Positions 54,296-63,963 of a DNA stretch of 64,000 bases are shown piece after piece. The translations under genes and the position numbers were made by a program. Numbering within the stretch: the first letter of the stretch is position 1; each line of letters starts with the position of its first letter. This DNA is from Candidatus Rifleibacterium amylolyticum (lineage in GTDB: Bacteria; Muiribacteriota; Ozemobacteria; Ozemobacterales; Ozemobacteraceae), in assembly GCA_009917695.1 (NCBI GenBank), contig JAACJG010000002.1:496001-560000 (forward strand), read 5' to 3'. The notes under the pieces are model-generated. The model worked only from the letters and a program-made list of their open reading frames with translations, was not told the DNA's origin and did not search any database.

Positions 54296-54901
54296 ATGCT
54301 CGATGCGCTAATACTTCTGGCCGGCTTTTCGCGGCGAATGGGGCAACTGAAACAACACACTTTACTGGGTGGGCAAACTTTTTTAGAAATCATCAGCGCC
54401 AAACTCAATGCCTGTCGCAGCCAATTTCGTCATCTTCTTTTTGTCGGCCAGAAGGATGACAGTGCTGCCGAGCAGCTGGTAGTAAGAAATGGCGGAGTCT
54501 GGCTGACCAACCCGAACCCTGAGCTAGGCCCGCTAAGCTCGATAAGAATCGCGCTGCAGCACTGTTCTGATGATACCGCAAAACTGCTTTGGCCGATCGA
54601 TCACCCGATGATTGCAGGCACAACTGTCAAGCAGCTGATCGCAATGTGGCAGAGCCAGAGTGATTTTATCACCGTGCCTTCAGATGGCGCGCGACGAGGG
54701 CACCCGACAATTTTTCCAGACTGGTGCTGTCGTGAATTTTTCAGAATAAACCTTGAAGAAGGCGCAAAAAAACTGCTGCAGCTTTATCCTGAGCGCATAA
54801 AATACCTGCTGACTGAGGATATCTGGATCACCAAAAACCTGAACACACCACAGATGCTGATTGAAGCTGAAAACTGGCTACAGATCAATCAGGCTCGATA
54901 A
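54296..54901 (+). CDS. MobA-like nucleotidyltransferase
   Basis: A 201-residue NTP-transferase 3 family protein, similar to MobA/MocA and related enzymes that transfer CMP or GMP to a cofactor or sugar phosphate. The N-terminal signature ILLAGFSRRMGQLKQHTLLGG corresponds to LAAGxSxRMGxxK, though Ala-Gly-Gly is changed to Ala-Gly-Phe; NPNPELGPLSSIRIAL and WPIDHPMI are typical. GGAAGGAG precedes the ATG. No molybdenum cofactor gene lies nearby. The last 17 bases overlap the convergent phosphatase gene. Confidence 0.82.
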   Translation: MLDALILLAGFSRRMGQLKQHTLLGGQTFLEIISAKLNACRSQFRHLLFVGQKDDSAAEQLVVRNGGVWLTNPNPELGPLSSIRIALQHCSDDTAKLLWPIDHPMIAGTTVKQLIAMWQSQSDFITVPSDGARRGHPTIFPDWCCREFFRINLEEGAKKLLQLYPERIKYLLTEDIWITKNLNTPQMLIEAENWLQINQAR

Positions 54902-56147
54902 CCAGCAGAGTAATGTCATCAGATGGTCTGGTATCACCAAGCCAGTCTTTGAAGTCGCCAATAATGCCCTGTACCGCCTGATCTACCGGCAAAGATCTCG
55001 TCTTCTGCAACAGTTCGAGAAAATTATCGTCACCGAAAAACTCCTTTGAGCCATGGCGACGAGCTTCAGTTATGCCGTCTGAATAAAGAATCACCCGATC
55101 ATTTGGCGCTAACCTCAGAGTAAACTCTTCATAGATGCAATCTTCAGTCAGCCCGACTGGAACATTGCCATCACGACAGACAATAACCGCGCCATCACGA
55201 TTTTGCAGCAGCAGAGGCGTATGGCCGGCGCGACAATAGGTCAGAGTCTGCTTTTTCAGATCGATGATGCCGTAGATCATGGTAAAATACTGGTAATTAT
55301 TTTTATCGAGCATAAACTCTGCATTGAGTTCATTGGCGACCTCGGCCGGCGAACGCGGCGAACCATCGGGCAGACGCAGGATGCTGTTTTCGCCCTCCCA
55401 GGCGGAAAGCATGCGATGAACGCTGACTGCAAGCATTGCCGATTGAATGCCATGGCCTGAGACATCAAGAATAAAAAGCGCGGCCATACCATTATCGAGT
55501 GGCATAATATTCAGCAGGTCACCACCGATATTTTCGCTGGTTTCGTAATACCATGAAAAGTTGAGACCGGGAATACTTATGCGCTTATCTGGAAGCAGGC
55601 TGCGCTGCATATTGCCGGCTGCCGCCATGTCCTCACGCAGTTCTTCAAGAACCTGGCTGAGCATGCGGTTCTTTTCTTCGAGTTCCTGCGCAAGCGTCTC
55701 CAGTTCAGCTTCGTGAAACTTGCGATGATCGGTCTCTGATTTAAGACGCAGCATCGACCTGATTCTGGCAACCAGTTCGAGTTCCTTGATCGGCTTGGTG
55801 ACATAATCAACGGCACCGGCATCGAATGCCTCAACCAGATCCTGAGTTTCAGAACGGGCGCTGACAACAACGATAGGGATATCCTGATAATCTGCGTGGC
55901 TGCGAATTTCACGAATCGCCTCGATTCCCGAAATTTCAGGCATCATGATATCCATCAGTACCATATCGATTCTGGCATTGCGCGGCGATTCGACCAGACC
56001 GATATATTCATAGGCTTCGCGGGCAGAAGATGCCAGAAAGATATTCTCAAAACTTTCACTCTCGAGTATGGCCTCGAGCAAAAGCAGATTGTCAGGCGCG
56101 TCATCGACGACGAGAATGTTCATTTTTCCTTGAACGTGTTTGCTCAT
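54885..56147 (-). CDS. Response regulator with PP2C (SpoIIE/RsbU) phosphatase output
   Basis: A 420-residue signalling protein. Residues about 8-125 form a receiver domain (NILVVDDAPDNLLLLEAIL; phosphoacceptor Asp in MVLMDIMMPEISG; Lys in VTKPI). A coiled segment rich in Glu leads to a PP2C/SpoIIE-type serine phosphatase at about 195-420 (ENIGGDLLNIMPLDNG, LDVSGHGIQSAM, LYSDGITEARRHG, DDITLLVIEPD). Such proteins dephosphorylate anti-sigma-antagonist proteins in partner-switching systems. ATG 56147 has GAGG nine bases upstream inside the kinase gene's end; the long frame from 56243 is rejected. It is transcribed after the kinase. Confidence 0.92.
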   Translation of the reverse strand: MSKHVQGKMNILVVDDAPDNLLLLEAILESESFENIFLASSAREAYEYIGLVESPRNARIDMVLMDIMMPEISGIEAIREIRSHADYQDIPIVVVSARSETQDLVEAFDAGAVDYVTKPIKELELVARIRSMLRLKSETDHRKFHEAELETLAQELEEKNRMLSQVLEELREDMAAAGNMQRSLLPDKRISIPGLNFSWYYETSENIGGDLLNIMPLDNGMAALFILDVSGHGIQSAMLAVSVHRMLSAWEGENSILRLPDGSPRSPAEVANELNAEFMLDKNNYQYFTMIYGIIDLKKQTLTYCRAGHTPLLLQNRDGAVIVCRDGNVPVGLTEDCIYEEFTLRLAPNDRVILYSDGITEARRHGSKEFFGDDNFLELLQKTRSLPVDQAVQGIIGDFKDWLGDTRPSDDITLLVIEPD

Positions 56148-56151
56148 TTTC

Positions 56152-57924
56152 TTATACCTCACTCTTCCTAAGGTGCAGGGTGAAGGTAGACCCCTTTCCA
56201 AGAGTACTGGCAACCCTAATCTCAATTCCCAGCAGATCGGCAAAAGATCTGGCTATGGCGAGGCCGAGACCGGCGCCACCATAACGTCTCGCCAGGCTGT
56301 TATCGCCCTGCTGAAATGCTTCAAAAATCACTTCGAGCTGATCAGGTGATATGCCTGGTCCAGAATCAGTAATTGCAACTTTTTCAGGCAGGTTGTTTTG
56401 ATCTACTGTTAAGGCGATCACTACCTTAGAACGGTCTGAGAACTTTACTGCGTTATCGATAAGGTTTTGCAAAATCTGACGCAGCTTGACCTGGTCTGAT
56501 TCAATCTCACAGCACTCGGCCGGAAGCTGGAGTTCGATCTCGACGCCTTTTTCTTCGATAAGCACCTGCATCAGATCGATAACTTCCTCGATCATATCGG
56601 GAACCTTGACCCGGGAAAGATGAAGTTCGCTGAAGCCTGATTCGTTGCGCGAATAGTCGAGTATTGTATTGATAAGTTGCAGCAGAGATTCACCATTACG
56701 GCTGATACGCTCGAGAAACAGCATTTCCTTGGGGGTGAACTGCTCAGCATGTCGCTGAAGATGTCTTGAAAACCCAATAATAGAATTAAGTGGCGTGCGC
56801 AGTTCGTGATTCATTTTGGCAATAAAAACACTCTTGGCAGCGCTCGACCTTTCGGCTTCGAGCTTGGCGCTCTGCAGTTCTTCAAGAATCCTGCGCTGCT
56901 CGGTAATATCTCGGCTGACCCCATAGACGGCATTGTTTGCCAGGTCAATCGAACTGTTCCACAGCATCCAGAGATATTCGCCGTTGCGCTTGCGCAGGCG
57001 CATGACACGACCAACAACGTTGCGCACGCCGAGAATGTCGGTAAGCAACTGACCTGATTCACCCACATCATCAGGATGAATCAGAGCCGCAAGTTCGCTG
57101 CCTTCGAGTTCGCCTGGCGCGTAACCCATTACATCCTGCCATTGTGGGTTAACCCGTCTGAATCTACCGTCAAAGCCGAGAATACAGAAAAGGTCGAGGG
57201 ACATCAGAAAAAAGCTGTTGCGCTCACTTTCGAGTTTGCGCGACTCTGACAGGTCTCTGATAAAACCGGTGAACAGACTGCCAGATTCAAGCCTTACTTC
57301 GCCAACTGCCAGATCTACCGGAAAAAGCGACCCATCTCGACGTTGTGCATCTACCTGGCGCCCAATGCCGATTATATGTGGAATTCTCGTATTAAGATAG
57401 CGTTGCATGTATTCATCATGCTTGCTGCGATGAGGTTCTGGGGCGAGAACTGAAACGTTGCCACCCAGGACTTCACAGGCATTGTAACCAAACATTTTTT
57501 CGGCCGCCCGGTTGAACCCCTGAACCATGCCTTGCTGATCGATGATGACAACACCATCTACCGCGAGCTCAATAATTGTTGCCAGAGTCTTTTCGCTTAC
57601 CAGCAAAGGATTATCACTGACCGAATGAGTAGATAGAACAGACTCTCCAAGCCATTCACCACTTACTTCGACACAGTCAAAACCATCAATCAGCTTGCGG
57701 TTGACCCGAAACATGCCACAGCGCTTCATGCCTTTCCAGTAAAGCGGCATTTTGCGCTCGAATCCAGAAAAACCAGGAGCACTGAGTTGTTTGAGCAAAT
57801 CATCGACAACCAGCTGCGGCAGGATATCAGTCAGCCTGGTTGCAGCGTCTGCACTGCCGGCATCGTTCGTGCCAGCGTCAGTATAATGTAATAACAGGTT
57901 GTCCAGCCGGAAAACAAAAAGCAA
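56152..57924 (-). CDS. PAS-domain sensor histidine kinase
   Basis: A 590-residue soluble-looking histidine kinase with no membrane segment. Residues 1-110 are of unknown type; PAS domains follow at about 115-225 and 240-345 (DGVVIIDQQGMVQGFNRAAE, LFCILGFDGRFRRVNPQW). The HisKA box MNHELRTPLNS has its His near residue 370, and the HATPase region shows NLIDNAVKFSD, DSGPGISPD and GGAGLGLAIA. The start is TTG at 57924 behind GGGGAGGGAC. It ends four bases before the response regulator-phosphatase start, so the two form a cognate pair. Confidence 0.9.
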   Translation of the reverse strand: MLFVFRLDNLLLHYTDAGTNDAGSADAATRLTDILPQLVVDDLLKQLSAPGFSGFERKMPLYWKGMKRCGMFRVNRKLIDGFDCVEVSGEWLGESVLSTHSVSDNPLLVSEKTLATIIELAVDGVVIIDQQGMVQGFNRAAEKMFGYNACEVLGGNVSVLAPEPHRSKHDEYMQRYLNTRIPHIIGIGRQVDAQRRDGSLFPVDLAVGEVRLESGSLFTGFIRDLSESRKLESERNSFFLMSLDLFCILGFDGRFRRVNPQWQDVMGYAPGELEGSELAALIHPDDVGESGQLLTDILGVRNVVGRVMRLRKRNGEYLWMLWNSSIDLANNAVYGVSRDITEQRRILEELQSAKLEAERSSAAKSVFIAKMNHELRTPLNSIIGFSRHLQRHAEQFTPKEMLFLERISRNGESLLQLINTILDYSRNESGFSELHLSRVKVPDMIEEVIDLMQVLIEEKGVEIELQLPAECCEIESDQVKLRQILQNLIDNAVKFSDRSKVVIALTVDQNNLPEKVAITDSGPGISPDQLEVIFEAFQQGDNSLARRYGGAGLGLAIARSFADLLGIEIRVASTLGKGSTFTLHLRKSEV

Positions 57925-58060
57925 ACCAGTCCCTCCCCGCTGTCAATAGCAGTATTTCCACCACCCGTTGAGTTTTAATGGCAGATTACTATACCACAGG
58001 CAGGCGATGTGATATTATAACCCAAAATCTGAAATTCTGAATAATATTGGAGAAATCATC

Positions 58061-58327
58061 ATGTCATTAGTCACCCCCCCGACCCCAGGCATACCCGGAG
58101 CCCCAAAACCAGCCGGAGCGGCTTCGACACCAGCACCAGCTCGTCAGGAACAGGCGATTCCGAAGTGTTTCGGCACTGACTATTATGGCAAATGGAACAC
58201 TTCAGGCATGACATTCGAATCAATGAAGATCGATCGCCCTGATTACCAGTCAAAATGTGCTGTATGTCCGCTTTTCGAGCGCTGTTATCTGGTAAACCAC
58301 ATCAGACTGCTGCGCATCAAGAGATAA
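58061..58327 (+). CDS. Small cysteine-motif protein
   Basis: An 88-residue protein with a proline- and alanine-rich N-terminus (residues 5-28) and four cysteines: C36, then C66-X2-C69-X5-C75 (KCAVCPLFERC), which could hold zinc or an iron-sulfur cluster. The C-terminus is basic (RLLRIKR). GGAG lies nine bases ahead of the ATG. It precedes the pyrimidine phosphorylase gene by 19 bases, so probably one transcript. Function unknown. Confidence 0.68.
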   Translation: MSLVTPPTPGIPGAPKPAGAASTPAPARQEQAIPKCFGTDYYGKWNTSGMTFESMKIDRPDYQSKCAVCPLFERCYLVNHIRLLRIKR

Positions 58328-58346
58328 ACCAGGAAAGGAACCAGGA

Positions 58347-59648
58347 ATGAGAGCCTACGACATCATCAAGCACAAGCGTGACGGCAAAAAGCTCACGCAA
58401 CCGGAAATTGCCTCGATAGTAAGCGGCTTTGTCGATGGTTCGCTGCCTGATTACCAGATGGCAGCCTTTTTGATGGCCGTGTATTTTCGCGGCATGGACG
58501 AAGAAGAAACCTACTGGCTGACCGACTGTATGCGCACCAGTGGCGATCTGATAAACCTTGATGGCATTGAAGGCTTTACCGTAGATAAACATTCGACCGG
58601 CGGAGTCGGCGACAAAACCAGCCTGGTGCTTGGCCCGGTTCTGGCTGCGCTTGGCCTCAAGGTCGCCAAAATGTCTGGCCGTGGCCTCGGCCATACTGGC
58701 GGCACCATCGATAAGCTTGAAGCGATCAAAGGCTTTTCGTGCGAACTTAACACCAGGCAATTCATCGATGCAGTGAACAGCATAGGCGTGGTCATCGTAG
58801 GTCAGACCGGCAATCTGGTTCCTGCCGATAAAAAGATCTACGCTCTGCGCGACGTCACTGCGACCGTCGATTCGATACCTCTCATCGCGGCTTCGATTAT
58901 GTCTAAAAAGCTGGCCGTAGCCAACAAAGGTCTGGTGCTCGACGTCAAGGTCGGCAGCGGCGCCTTTATGAAAAATCTTGAAGACGCGCGCGAACTTGCC
59001 AGACTGATGGTTAAGATCGGCACTCAGGCCGGCCGCAAGGTTACCGCCGTTTTGTCGAACATGGATGAACCGCTGGGTGAAATGATAGGTAACGCCGTCG
59101 AGGTAATCGAGGCAGTCGATACTCTCCGGAACCATGGCCCACAAAGCTTTACCTGTCTGATAAAAACTCTGGCGGCGGAAGCCCTGGCGCTGGGAGCAGG
59201 CCTCAAACGGGAAGAAGCGGAGAAAAAAGTCACCGAAGTTCTTGCTGACGGTCGCGCTTATGCCAAATTCCTGGAAATGGTTAAATTCCAGGGCGGCGAT
59301 GTCGCGATGATCGAAGATTACAGCAAGCTGCCGGCCGCCAGAAAGACCGACACACTCAAAGCCGACCGTGATGGTTATATCAGCAAGATAGACTGTGAAG
59401 AAATCGGTCTGGCTGCCATGATGCTCGGTGCCGGTCGCGAAACCAAAGAATCGGTAATTGATATGGGCGTCGGCCTCAAACTGGTAAAACACGTTGGCGA
59501 CAAGATAAGTAAAGGCGATGTTCTGGCTGAGCTCTATCTCAACCCGGAACGCGACAACAGCCGCGCCATAGAACGTCTTCGCGAAGCCATCAAACTCAGC
59601 GACAACAAAGTAGTCGCCCAGAAGCTGATCCTGGACATAGTTTCGTGA
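58347..59648 (+). CDS. pdp: Pyrimidine-nucleoside (thymidine) phosphorylase
   Basis: Splits thymidine, uridine or deoxyuridine with phosphate to base and (deoxy)ribose-1-phosphate. The 433 residues match the family, with KHSTGGVGDKTSLVLGPV (phosphate site), MSGRGLGHTGGTIDKLEAI (family signature) and a C-terminal barrel-sandwich domain (DGYISKIDCEEIG). Whether it is DeoA-type or the broader Pdp type cannot be decided by eye. AGGAACCAGGA precedes the ATG. Same-strand neighbours are the small Cys protein, a dGTPase and a chemoreceptor. Confidence 0.95.
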   Translation: MRAYDIIKHKRDGKKLTQPEIASIVSGFVDGSLPDYQMAAFLMAVYFRGMDEEETYWLTDCMRTSGDLINLDGIEGFTVDKHSTGGVGDKTSLVLGPVLAALGLKVAKMSGRGLGHTGGTIDKLEAIKGFSCELNTRQFIDAVNSIGVVIVGQTGNLVPADKKIYALRDVTATVDSIPLIAASIMSKKLAVANKGLVLDVKVGSGAFMKNLEDARELARLMVKIGTQAGRKVTAVLSNMDEPLGEMIGNAVEVIEAVDTLRNHGPQSFTCLIKTLAAEALALGAGLKREEAEKKVTEVLADGRAYAKFLEMVKFQGGDVAMIEDYSKLPAARKTDTLKADRDGYISKIDCEEIGLAAMMLGAGRETKESVIDMGVGLKLVKHVGDKISKGDVLAELYLNPERDNSRAIERLREAIKLSDNKVVAQKLILDIVS

Positions 59649-59658
59649 GTCATCGATC

Positions 59659-60753
59659 ATGTCAGGAATAACAAGCAGCCCGGCACTAAGACTGGCATTC
59701 GAAGAATGTGAAGCAAAAACGCTTTCACGATTTGCCTGCCTTTCCAGCAAAAGCCGCGGACGCGAACACCCTGAGAACGACTGCTTTATCCGCAGCTGCT
59801 TTCAACGCGATATTGACCGCATAATTCACAGCGAATCATTTCGCCGGCTGAAGCACAAAACTCAGGTATTCCTCTCTCCGACCAACGATCACTTCAGAAC
59901 CAGACTGACCCACACTCTTGAGGTAGTCTGCACTGCCCGCTGCATTTCACGCTGCCTCAACCTTAACGAAGATCTGACCGAAGCCATTGCACTTGCCCAC
60001 GACCTCGGACACACGCCCTTCGGGCACAGCGGCGAAGAAATTCTGGCAGAAATAAGCGAAACCGGCTTCCATCACGCGTCACACGGGGTAAGAGTGGTAA
60101 CCTGCCTCGAAAAAAACGGCCAGGGCCTCAATCTCACCCGCGAAGTCATCGACGGTATTCTCATGCACAGCAAGGGCAAACATGGCTCTGCCACCTTCAG
60201 CGGGGAAGAGGCGATGCCACTGACTGTCGAAGCGCAGGTCGTGAGAATTGCCGACCTTGTAGCCTACATCAACCACGACATTGACGATGCGATCAGAGCT
60301 GGAGTCATCACGGTTGACGATCTGCCAAAAGACGCCAGGCGCCTGCTGGGAGATCGGCATTCAATAAGAATTCACACCATGGTGCGCGATATCATCGACA
60401 ACAGCATCGAAAGTGATCTGATCAAAATGAGCGAACCGGTAAGGGTCGCGACTGCTGAAATGAAAGCGTTCCTGTATCAAGACGTTTACACCAGGCCAGA
60501 AATAGATGTTGCCGTGCAAAAGTCCAAGCACCTGCTGCGCCAGATGGCAGAATGGTTTGCCAAAAATCCTGATGAACTTTATAAACACATGAGATATCCG
60601 ATACCCGAAGAACAGAGTCTGAATCGAACCATCGTCGATTACCTCGCAAGCATGACCGATGATTTTGCCCTGCGGCGATTTCAGGAAATATTTATGCCAC
60701 ATTATTACACTTTCAGCGATTTCAAGGGTCGTAAAACGGAGAATTCCCAGTGA
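59659..60753 (+). CDS. dgt: dGTPase-family deoxynucleoside triphosphate triphosphohydrolase
   Basis: A 364-residue HD-domain enzyme that converts dGTP or other dNTPs to the deoxynucleoside and tripolyphosphate. Matching segments are [27 protein letters not shown] and [18 protein letters not shown] with the HD metal pair, plus a later NHDIDDAI. It belongs to the shorter (type 2) dgt class rather than the 505-residue E. coli form. It starts ten bases after the phosphorylase stop with no strong ribosome site, so coupling is likely. Its product deoxynucleosides feed salvage, in line with the upstream phosphorylase. Confidence 0.93.
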   Translation: MSGITSSPALRLAFEECEAKTLSRFACLSSKSRGREHPENDCFIRSCFQRDIDRIIHSESFRRLKHKTQVFLSPTNDHFRTRLTHTLEVVCTARCISRCLNLNEDLTEAIALAHDLGHTPFGHSGEEILAEISETGFHHASHGVRVVTCLEKNGQGLNLTREVIDGILMHSKGKHGSATFSGEEAMPLTVEAQVVRIADLVAYINHDIDDAIRAGVITVDDLPKDARRLLGDRHSIRIHTMVRDIIDNSIESDLIKMSEPVRVATAEMKAFLYQDVYTRPEIDVAVQKSKHLLRQMAEWFAKNPDELYKHMRYPIPEEQSLNRTIVDYLASMTDDFALRRFQEIFMPHYYTFSDFKGRKTENSQ

Positions 60754-62495
60754 AGATGCTATCTATCAGCAATAAAATTCTGGCAGGATTTCTGTTCTTT
60801 CTGATCATCTTTCTGCTGATTTCAGGCTTTGCCGGTTATTATGTCCTGCAGCTGCGCGATACACTAAATTTTCTCAAAGGCAACTACACTGAGGCCATGA
60901 TCAATTCGCAGGAATTGATGGCAAACCTTCATCTGGTCGCCAATTCAGCTAACGAGATAATCAGAACTCCGGGTAACCGCGAAGAGCTCTTACCCTATTA
61001 TAATTCCGCCAAAGATGGCACTTTCAAAAGCTTTGATCTGATCGACGCCAATCTGAAAGACGCTTTTCTCAGTGAAGCCTCAAGTATTACAGCATTCAAG
61101 CAGACGACTGAAGGCAGCATTTTTGAACTGTTCGACCTCACAGACGGCTATCTGGCCATGGAACCAGGCACAGAACTCAGCAGTGCCAGCAGCGCCGAGC
61201 TGCTTTCAGCCATCCGCGACAAGGAAATCGAACTTACCTCGAAATGCAGCAGTCTATGCAAAGCTCTTTCGAATTACACAAGCTCAATAACACGAAAAAG
61301 CGATGAAATGTTTGTCATACTGGGACACCTGGCCAAAGTAATACCGATTGTTATATTTATCTTCGGCATAGGGTTCGCCATGTTCATTTCGAACGGCATT
61401 TCAAGACCTCTTGAACGTATTGTCGAATCAATGTCTGAAGCCGAAAAAGGGCACCTGCACACCCGCCTCAGGTTTGAAAGTTCCGATGAATTCCAACGGG
61501 TTGCCGAAAGCTTTAATCGCATGCTCGAAGGTATCTGCCAGATGATCTCAAAGGTACTGGAAACCAGTGACGATCTGGCGACCAGCTCTCAGCAGCTCAG
61601 CTCGGCATCGGTAGAATCTGCCGCCACCCTGCTCGATATTTCCAAAAACGTGAACGGCATCAATACCTCATCACTGGAAATATCGAACAACCTTGAAAAA
61701 ACGACAGCTTCAGTTGAAAGTTTTTCTGAATCTGCCCAGAAAGTTGCGCAGCTGGCGGAAACCGCAGTCAAAGCGGTCAGCATTACCACTCAGGCGGCCG
61801 ACAAGGGCGGCAAAACCGTTAAAAAGTCGGTCGAAATGGTCGGCAAAATCAAAGAATCGGTTGATATCGCCACTCAGGTCATTCTCGATCTTAACTCGGC
61901 TTCTTTGCAGATCAGTGAGATTGTCAACACTATTACCGCAATCGCCAGCCAGACGAATCTGCTGGCGCTGAATGCCGCAATTGAAGCAGCCAGGGCTGGC
62001 GAGCAGGGCAAGGGTTTCACCGTTGTCGCCGGTGAAGTTCGCAAACTGGCCGAGGAATCGGCAGAAGCAGCTGAAGCCATCGGCACCAGAATAGAAAACA
62101 TTCTGACCAAGACACAGAACGCGGTCGACTCGATGACTCTTGGGCGTGGGCGTGTCGATGACGGCATAAGAATTATCCGCGAAGTTTCGATAAGCCTCGA
62201 CAACATCATCAACAACGTCGATGACGTTAATAAAAAGATAAGCGAGATAAGCTCGATTTCAACCGAGCAGTCGGAGAATTCGCTGGTCATGACAAGAACG
62301 ATCGAAGATATCACCAGTCTGACCAAGGTAACCACCGAACAGCTGGGCATCGTAGCAACTTCTGTTGAACAACAGACGACTACGGTCTCGCAGGTCTCCA
62401 GCTCAACCGAAGATCTTGCTACTCTGGCTGACGAACTTCACCTGCTCGTCTCACGTTTTACCATCAAAAAATCTGATAACCAGCCAGCTTCATAA
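60750..62495 (+). CDS. Methyl-accepting chemotaxis protein
   Basis: A 581-residue chemoreceptor. Membrane segments lie at about 10-32 and 190-213, framing a helical sensor domain of about 150 residues (four-helix bundle type). A HAMP linker ([17 protein letters not shown]) follows, then the signalling domain with the conserved hairpin tip [19 protein letters not shown]. The GTG start at 60750 overlaps the dGTPase stop (GTGA), so it is translationally coupled. No chemotaxis kinase or flagellar gene is in the window. The ligand is unknown. Confidence 0.94.
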   Translation: MKMLSISNKILAGFLFFLIIFLLISGFAGYYVLQLRDTLNFLKGNYTEAMINSQELMANLHLVANSANEIIRTPGNREELLPYYNSAKDGTFKSFDLIDANLKDAFLSEASSITAFKQTTEGSIFELFDLTDGYLAMEPGTELSSASSAELLSAIRDKEIELTSKCSSLCKALSNYTSSITRKSDEMFVILGHLAKVIPIVIFIFGIGFAMFISNGISRPLERIVESMSEAEKGHLHTRLRFESSDEFQRVAESFNRMLEGICQMISKVLETSDDLATSSQQLSSASVESAATLLDISKNVNGINTSSLEISNNLEKTTASVESFSESAQKVAQLAETAVKAVSITTQAADKGGKTVKKSVEMVGKIKESVDIATQVILDLNSASLQISEIVNTITAIASQTNLLALNAAIEAARAGEQGKGFTVVAGEVRKLAEESAEAAEAIGTRIENILTKTQNAVDSMTLGRGRVDDGIRIIREVSISLDNIINNVDDVNKKISEISSISTEQSENSLVMTRTIEDITSLTKVTTEQLGIVATSVEQQTTTVSQVSSSTEDLATLADELHLLVSRFTIKKSDNQPAS

Positions 62496-62802
62496 CCCCA
62501 GGCAGAAGAAGTGCCCAGAGCATCAGGGCTGCTGTTGCAATGAGCAGACGGCGCTGGTAGCTCGCTACTTTTTTTGAATCCAGAGCGGTAAAATAAACGA
62601 TCAGAGCCAGCACCAGACTTAATACCAGTCCGGCCAGATCGTAACTGCGACCATAAGACAGCCAGAGAAAAAGGCAGTTCAAGCTTGAAGCAAACAGAAA
62701 AACGCAGCTGAGCATGACGGCCCAGCTGATAAGGGGCTGGCCCGGGCGCTTACGCGCTTCGTTCATGCCTTCTACGGCTGCTTCATTATTTTTTTCGTTC
62801 AT
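62464..62802 (-). CDS. Small membrane protein
   Basis: A 112-residue protein, if started at ATG 62802, with three or four hydrophobic segments ([62 protein letters not shown]) and a charged N-terminus. No family recognised. Its end overlaps the convergent chemoreceptor gene by 32 bases. The start is uncertain: the promoter predicts a transcript beginning only a few bases before 62802, so it may be leaderless, or ATG 62766 may be used. Confidence 0.6.
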   Translation of the reverse strand: MNEKNNEAAVEGMNEARKRPGQPLISWAVMLSCVFLFASSLNCLFLWLSYGRSYDLAGLVLSLVLALIVYFTALDSKKVASYQRRLLIATAALMLWALLLPGVMKLAGYQIF

Positions 62803-62812
62803 ATCGGGCTTG

Positions 62813-62841
62813 ATTATAGCGCCAGCTCTGACACTTTTCAA
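62813..62841 (-). promoter_or_regulatory. Sigma70-type promoter for the small membrane protein
   Basis: On the minus strand TTGAAA (62841-62836), 17 bases, perfect TATAAT (62818-62813). Transcript start expected near 62806. Confidence 0.65.
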
Positions 62842-62903
62842 TAAAAAACTATGACGTATGATTACCCGGGCAGCGATGAGTGCACAAAAACTCGCAGGGA
62901 AAT

Positions 62904-62932
62904 TTGCTTAGTTGCTGCAAATGAGCTATAAT
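62904..62932 (+). promoter_or_regulatory. Sigma70-type promoter for the TPR gene at 62956
   Basis: TTGCTT (62904-62909), 17 bases, perfect TATAAT (62927-62932). The ATG at 62956 lies about 17 bases from the expected start, and no Shine-Dalgarno sequence is visible. Confidence 0.65.
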
Positions 62933-62955
62933 ACTGCCACAACTGCGACACAAAA

Positions 62956-63963
62956 ATGGCAAATCTGAACAGCACATACGCGCAAAGACATTACGAATCT
63001 GCCCTTGACTACTTTGAGCAGGGGCAGTATGACAAAGCTTTGCAGCAAATCGACAAAGCGATAAAAAATTCACCCAATAACCCTGATTTTTACTCGACCA
63101 AGGGCGTGTTTTTGCATCGCATGAACAATATTCCTCATGCAATAGAAGCCTATCAGTCAGCAATCAGAGTCGCACCAGACCACACCTTTTCCCACTATAA
63201 CCTCGGTCTGATTTACATGAAACTCAACAAGGTCGTGCAGGCTATTCAGGAATGGGAAGCGGTCATTCATGTTAAGCCCCGCGATACTGACGCCATATTC
63301 AATATCGCAGTCGCCCTTTCTCACCTGGGCAAAAGTAAACAGGCTATTCCATTTTACCGCAAGGTGATCGAAATCGAACCGGGCCATGTGCAGGCACACC
63401 AGAATCTTGGCGTAATCTATCGTGACGAAGGAGACTTCGTTAAGGCCAAGTATCACCTGCAGAAATTGCGCGAACTCGACAGTACTTACATGGAAGTAGT
63501 TGCCGCCGAGATCATCAAATGTGAAGAGCAGGAATTTCTCAAAAAGTTGGAAGCAGACAGCCAGCGCATTTCCGGAGCCATCGAGGAAGACGGCGACAAT
63601 ATGCTCAGCAACGCTCTAATTGCGGTCATTGAAGAGCATTTTGACAAGGCGCTCGATTATGCAGAGAAGTATCTGGCAAACAACCCTGAAGATATTCAGG
63701 CAAGACTTATTCAGGGCCAGGCCTTATGCGGTCTTTCCCGCAATTCTGATGCGATAGCGACATTCATGCGCATTCTGGTTGACAGCCCGGACTGCCTCGA
63801 TGCGATGTTCCATCTTGGCAATGTTTTTCTGGGAATGGGAGACCTGCACAAAGCCCTTGAATATTACGAAAAGCTCAAGGCTGTCGATAGCGACTACCCG
63901 CTGGCAGACGAAAACATAAGAAGCATCAAAGCCAAGCTGAGCCACGTGGGCAGCGATGATTAA
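62956..63963 (+). CDS. TPR protein
   Basis: A 335-residue cytoplasmic protein built of tetratricopeptide repeats from the first residues on: ESALDYFEQGQYDKALQQ, HAIEAYQSAIRVAPDH, QAIQEWEAVIHVKPRD, QAIPFYRKVIEIEPGH, KALDYAEKYLANNPED and KALEYYEKLKAVDSDY. TPR arrays bind protein partners; no catalytic domain is present. The ATG lacks a Shine-Dalgarno site and has a very short leader. The next gene may begin inside its 3' end. Confidence 0.8.
   Translation: MANLNSTYAQRHYESALDYFEQGQYDKALQQIDKAIKNSPNNPDFYSTKGVFLHRMNNIPHAIEAYQSAIRVAPDHTFSHYNLGLIYMKLNKVVQAIQEWEAVIHVKPRDTDAIFNIAVALSHLGKSKQAIPFYRKVIEIEPGHVQAHQNLGVIYRDEGDFVKAKYHLQKLRELDSTYMEVVAAEIIKCEEQEFLKKLEADSQRISGAIEEDGDNMLSNALIAVIEEHFDKALDYAEKYLANNPEDIQARLIQGQALCGLSRNSDAIATFMRILVDSPDCLDAMFHLGNVFLGMGDLHKALEYYEKLKAVDSDYPLADENIRSIKAKLSHVGSDD

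Noticed and set aside
58317-59750. A 477-codon open frame on the minus strand opposite the pyrimidine phosphorylase
   Set aside because: It mirrors the phosphorylase almost exactly, has no recognisable motif or ribosome site, and arises from codon bias of the real gene.
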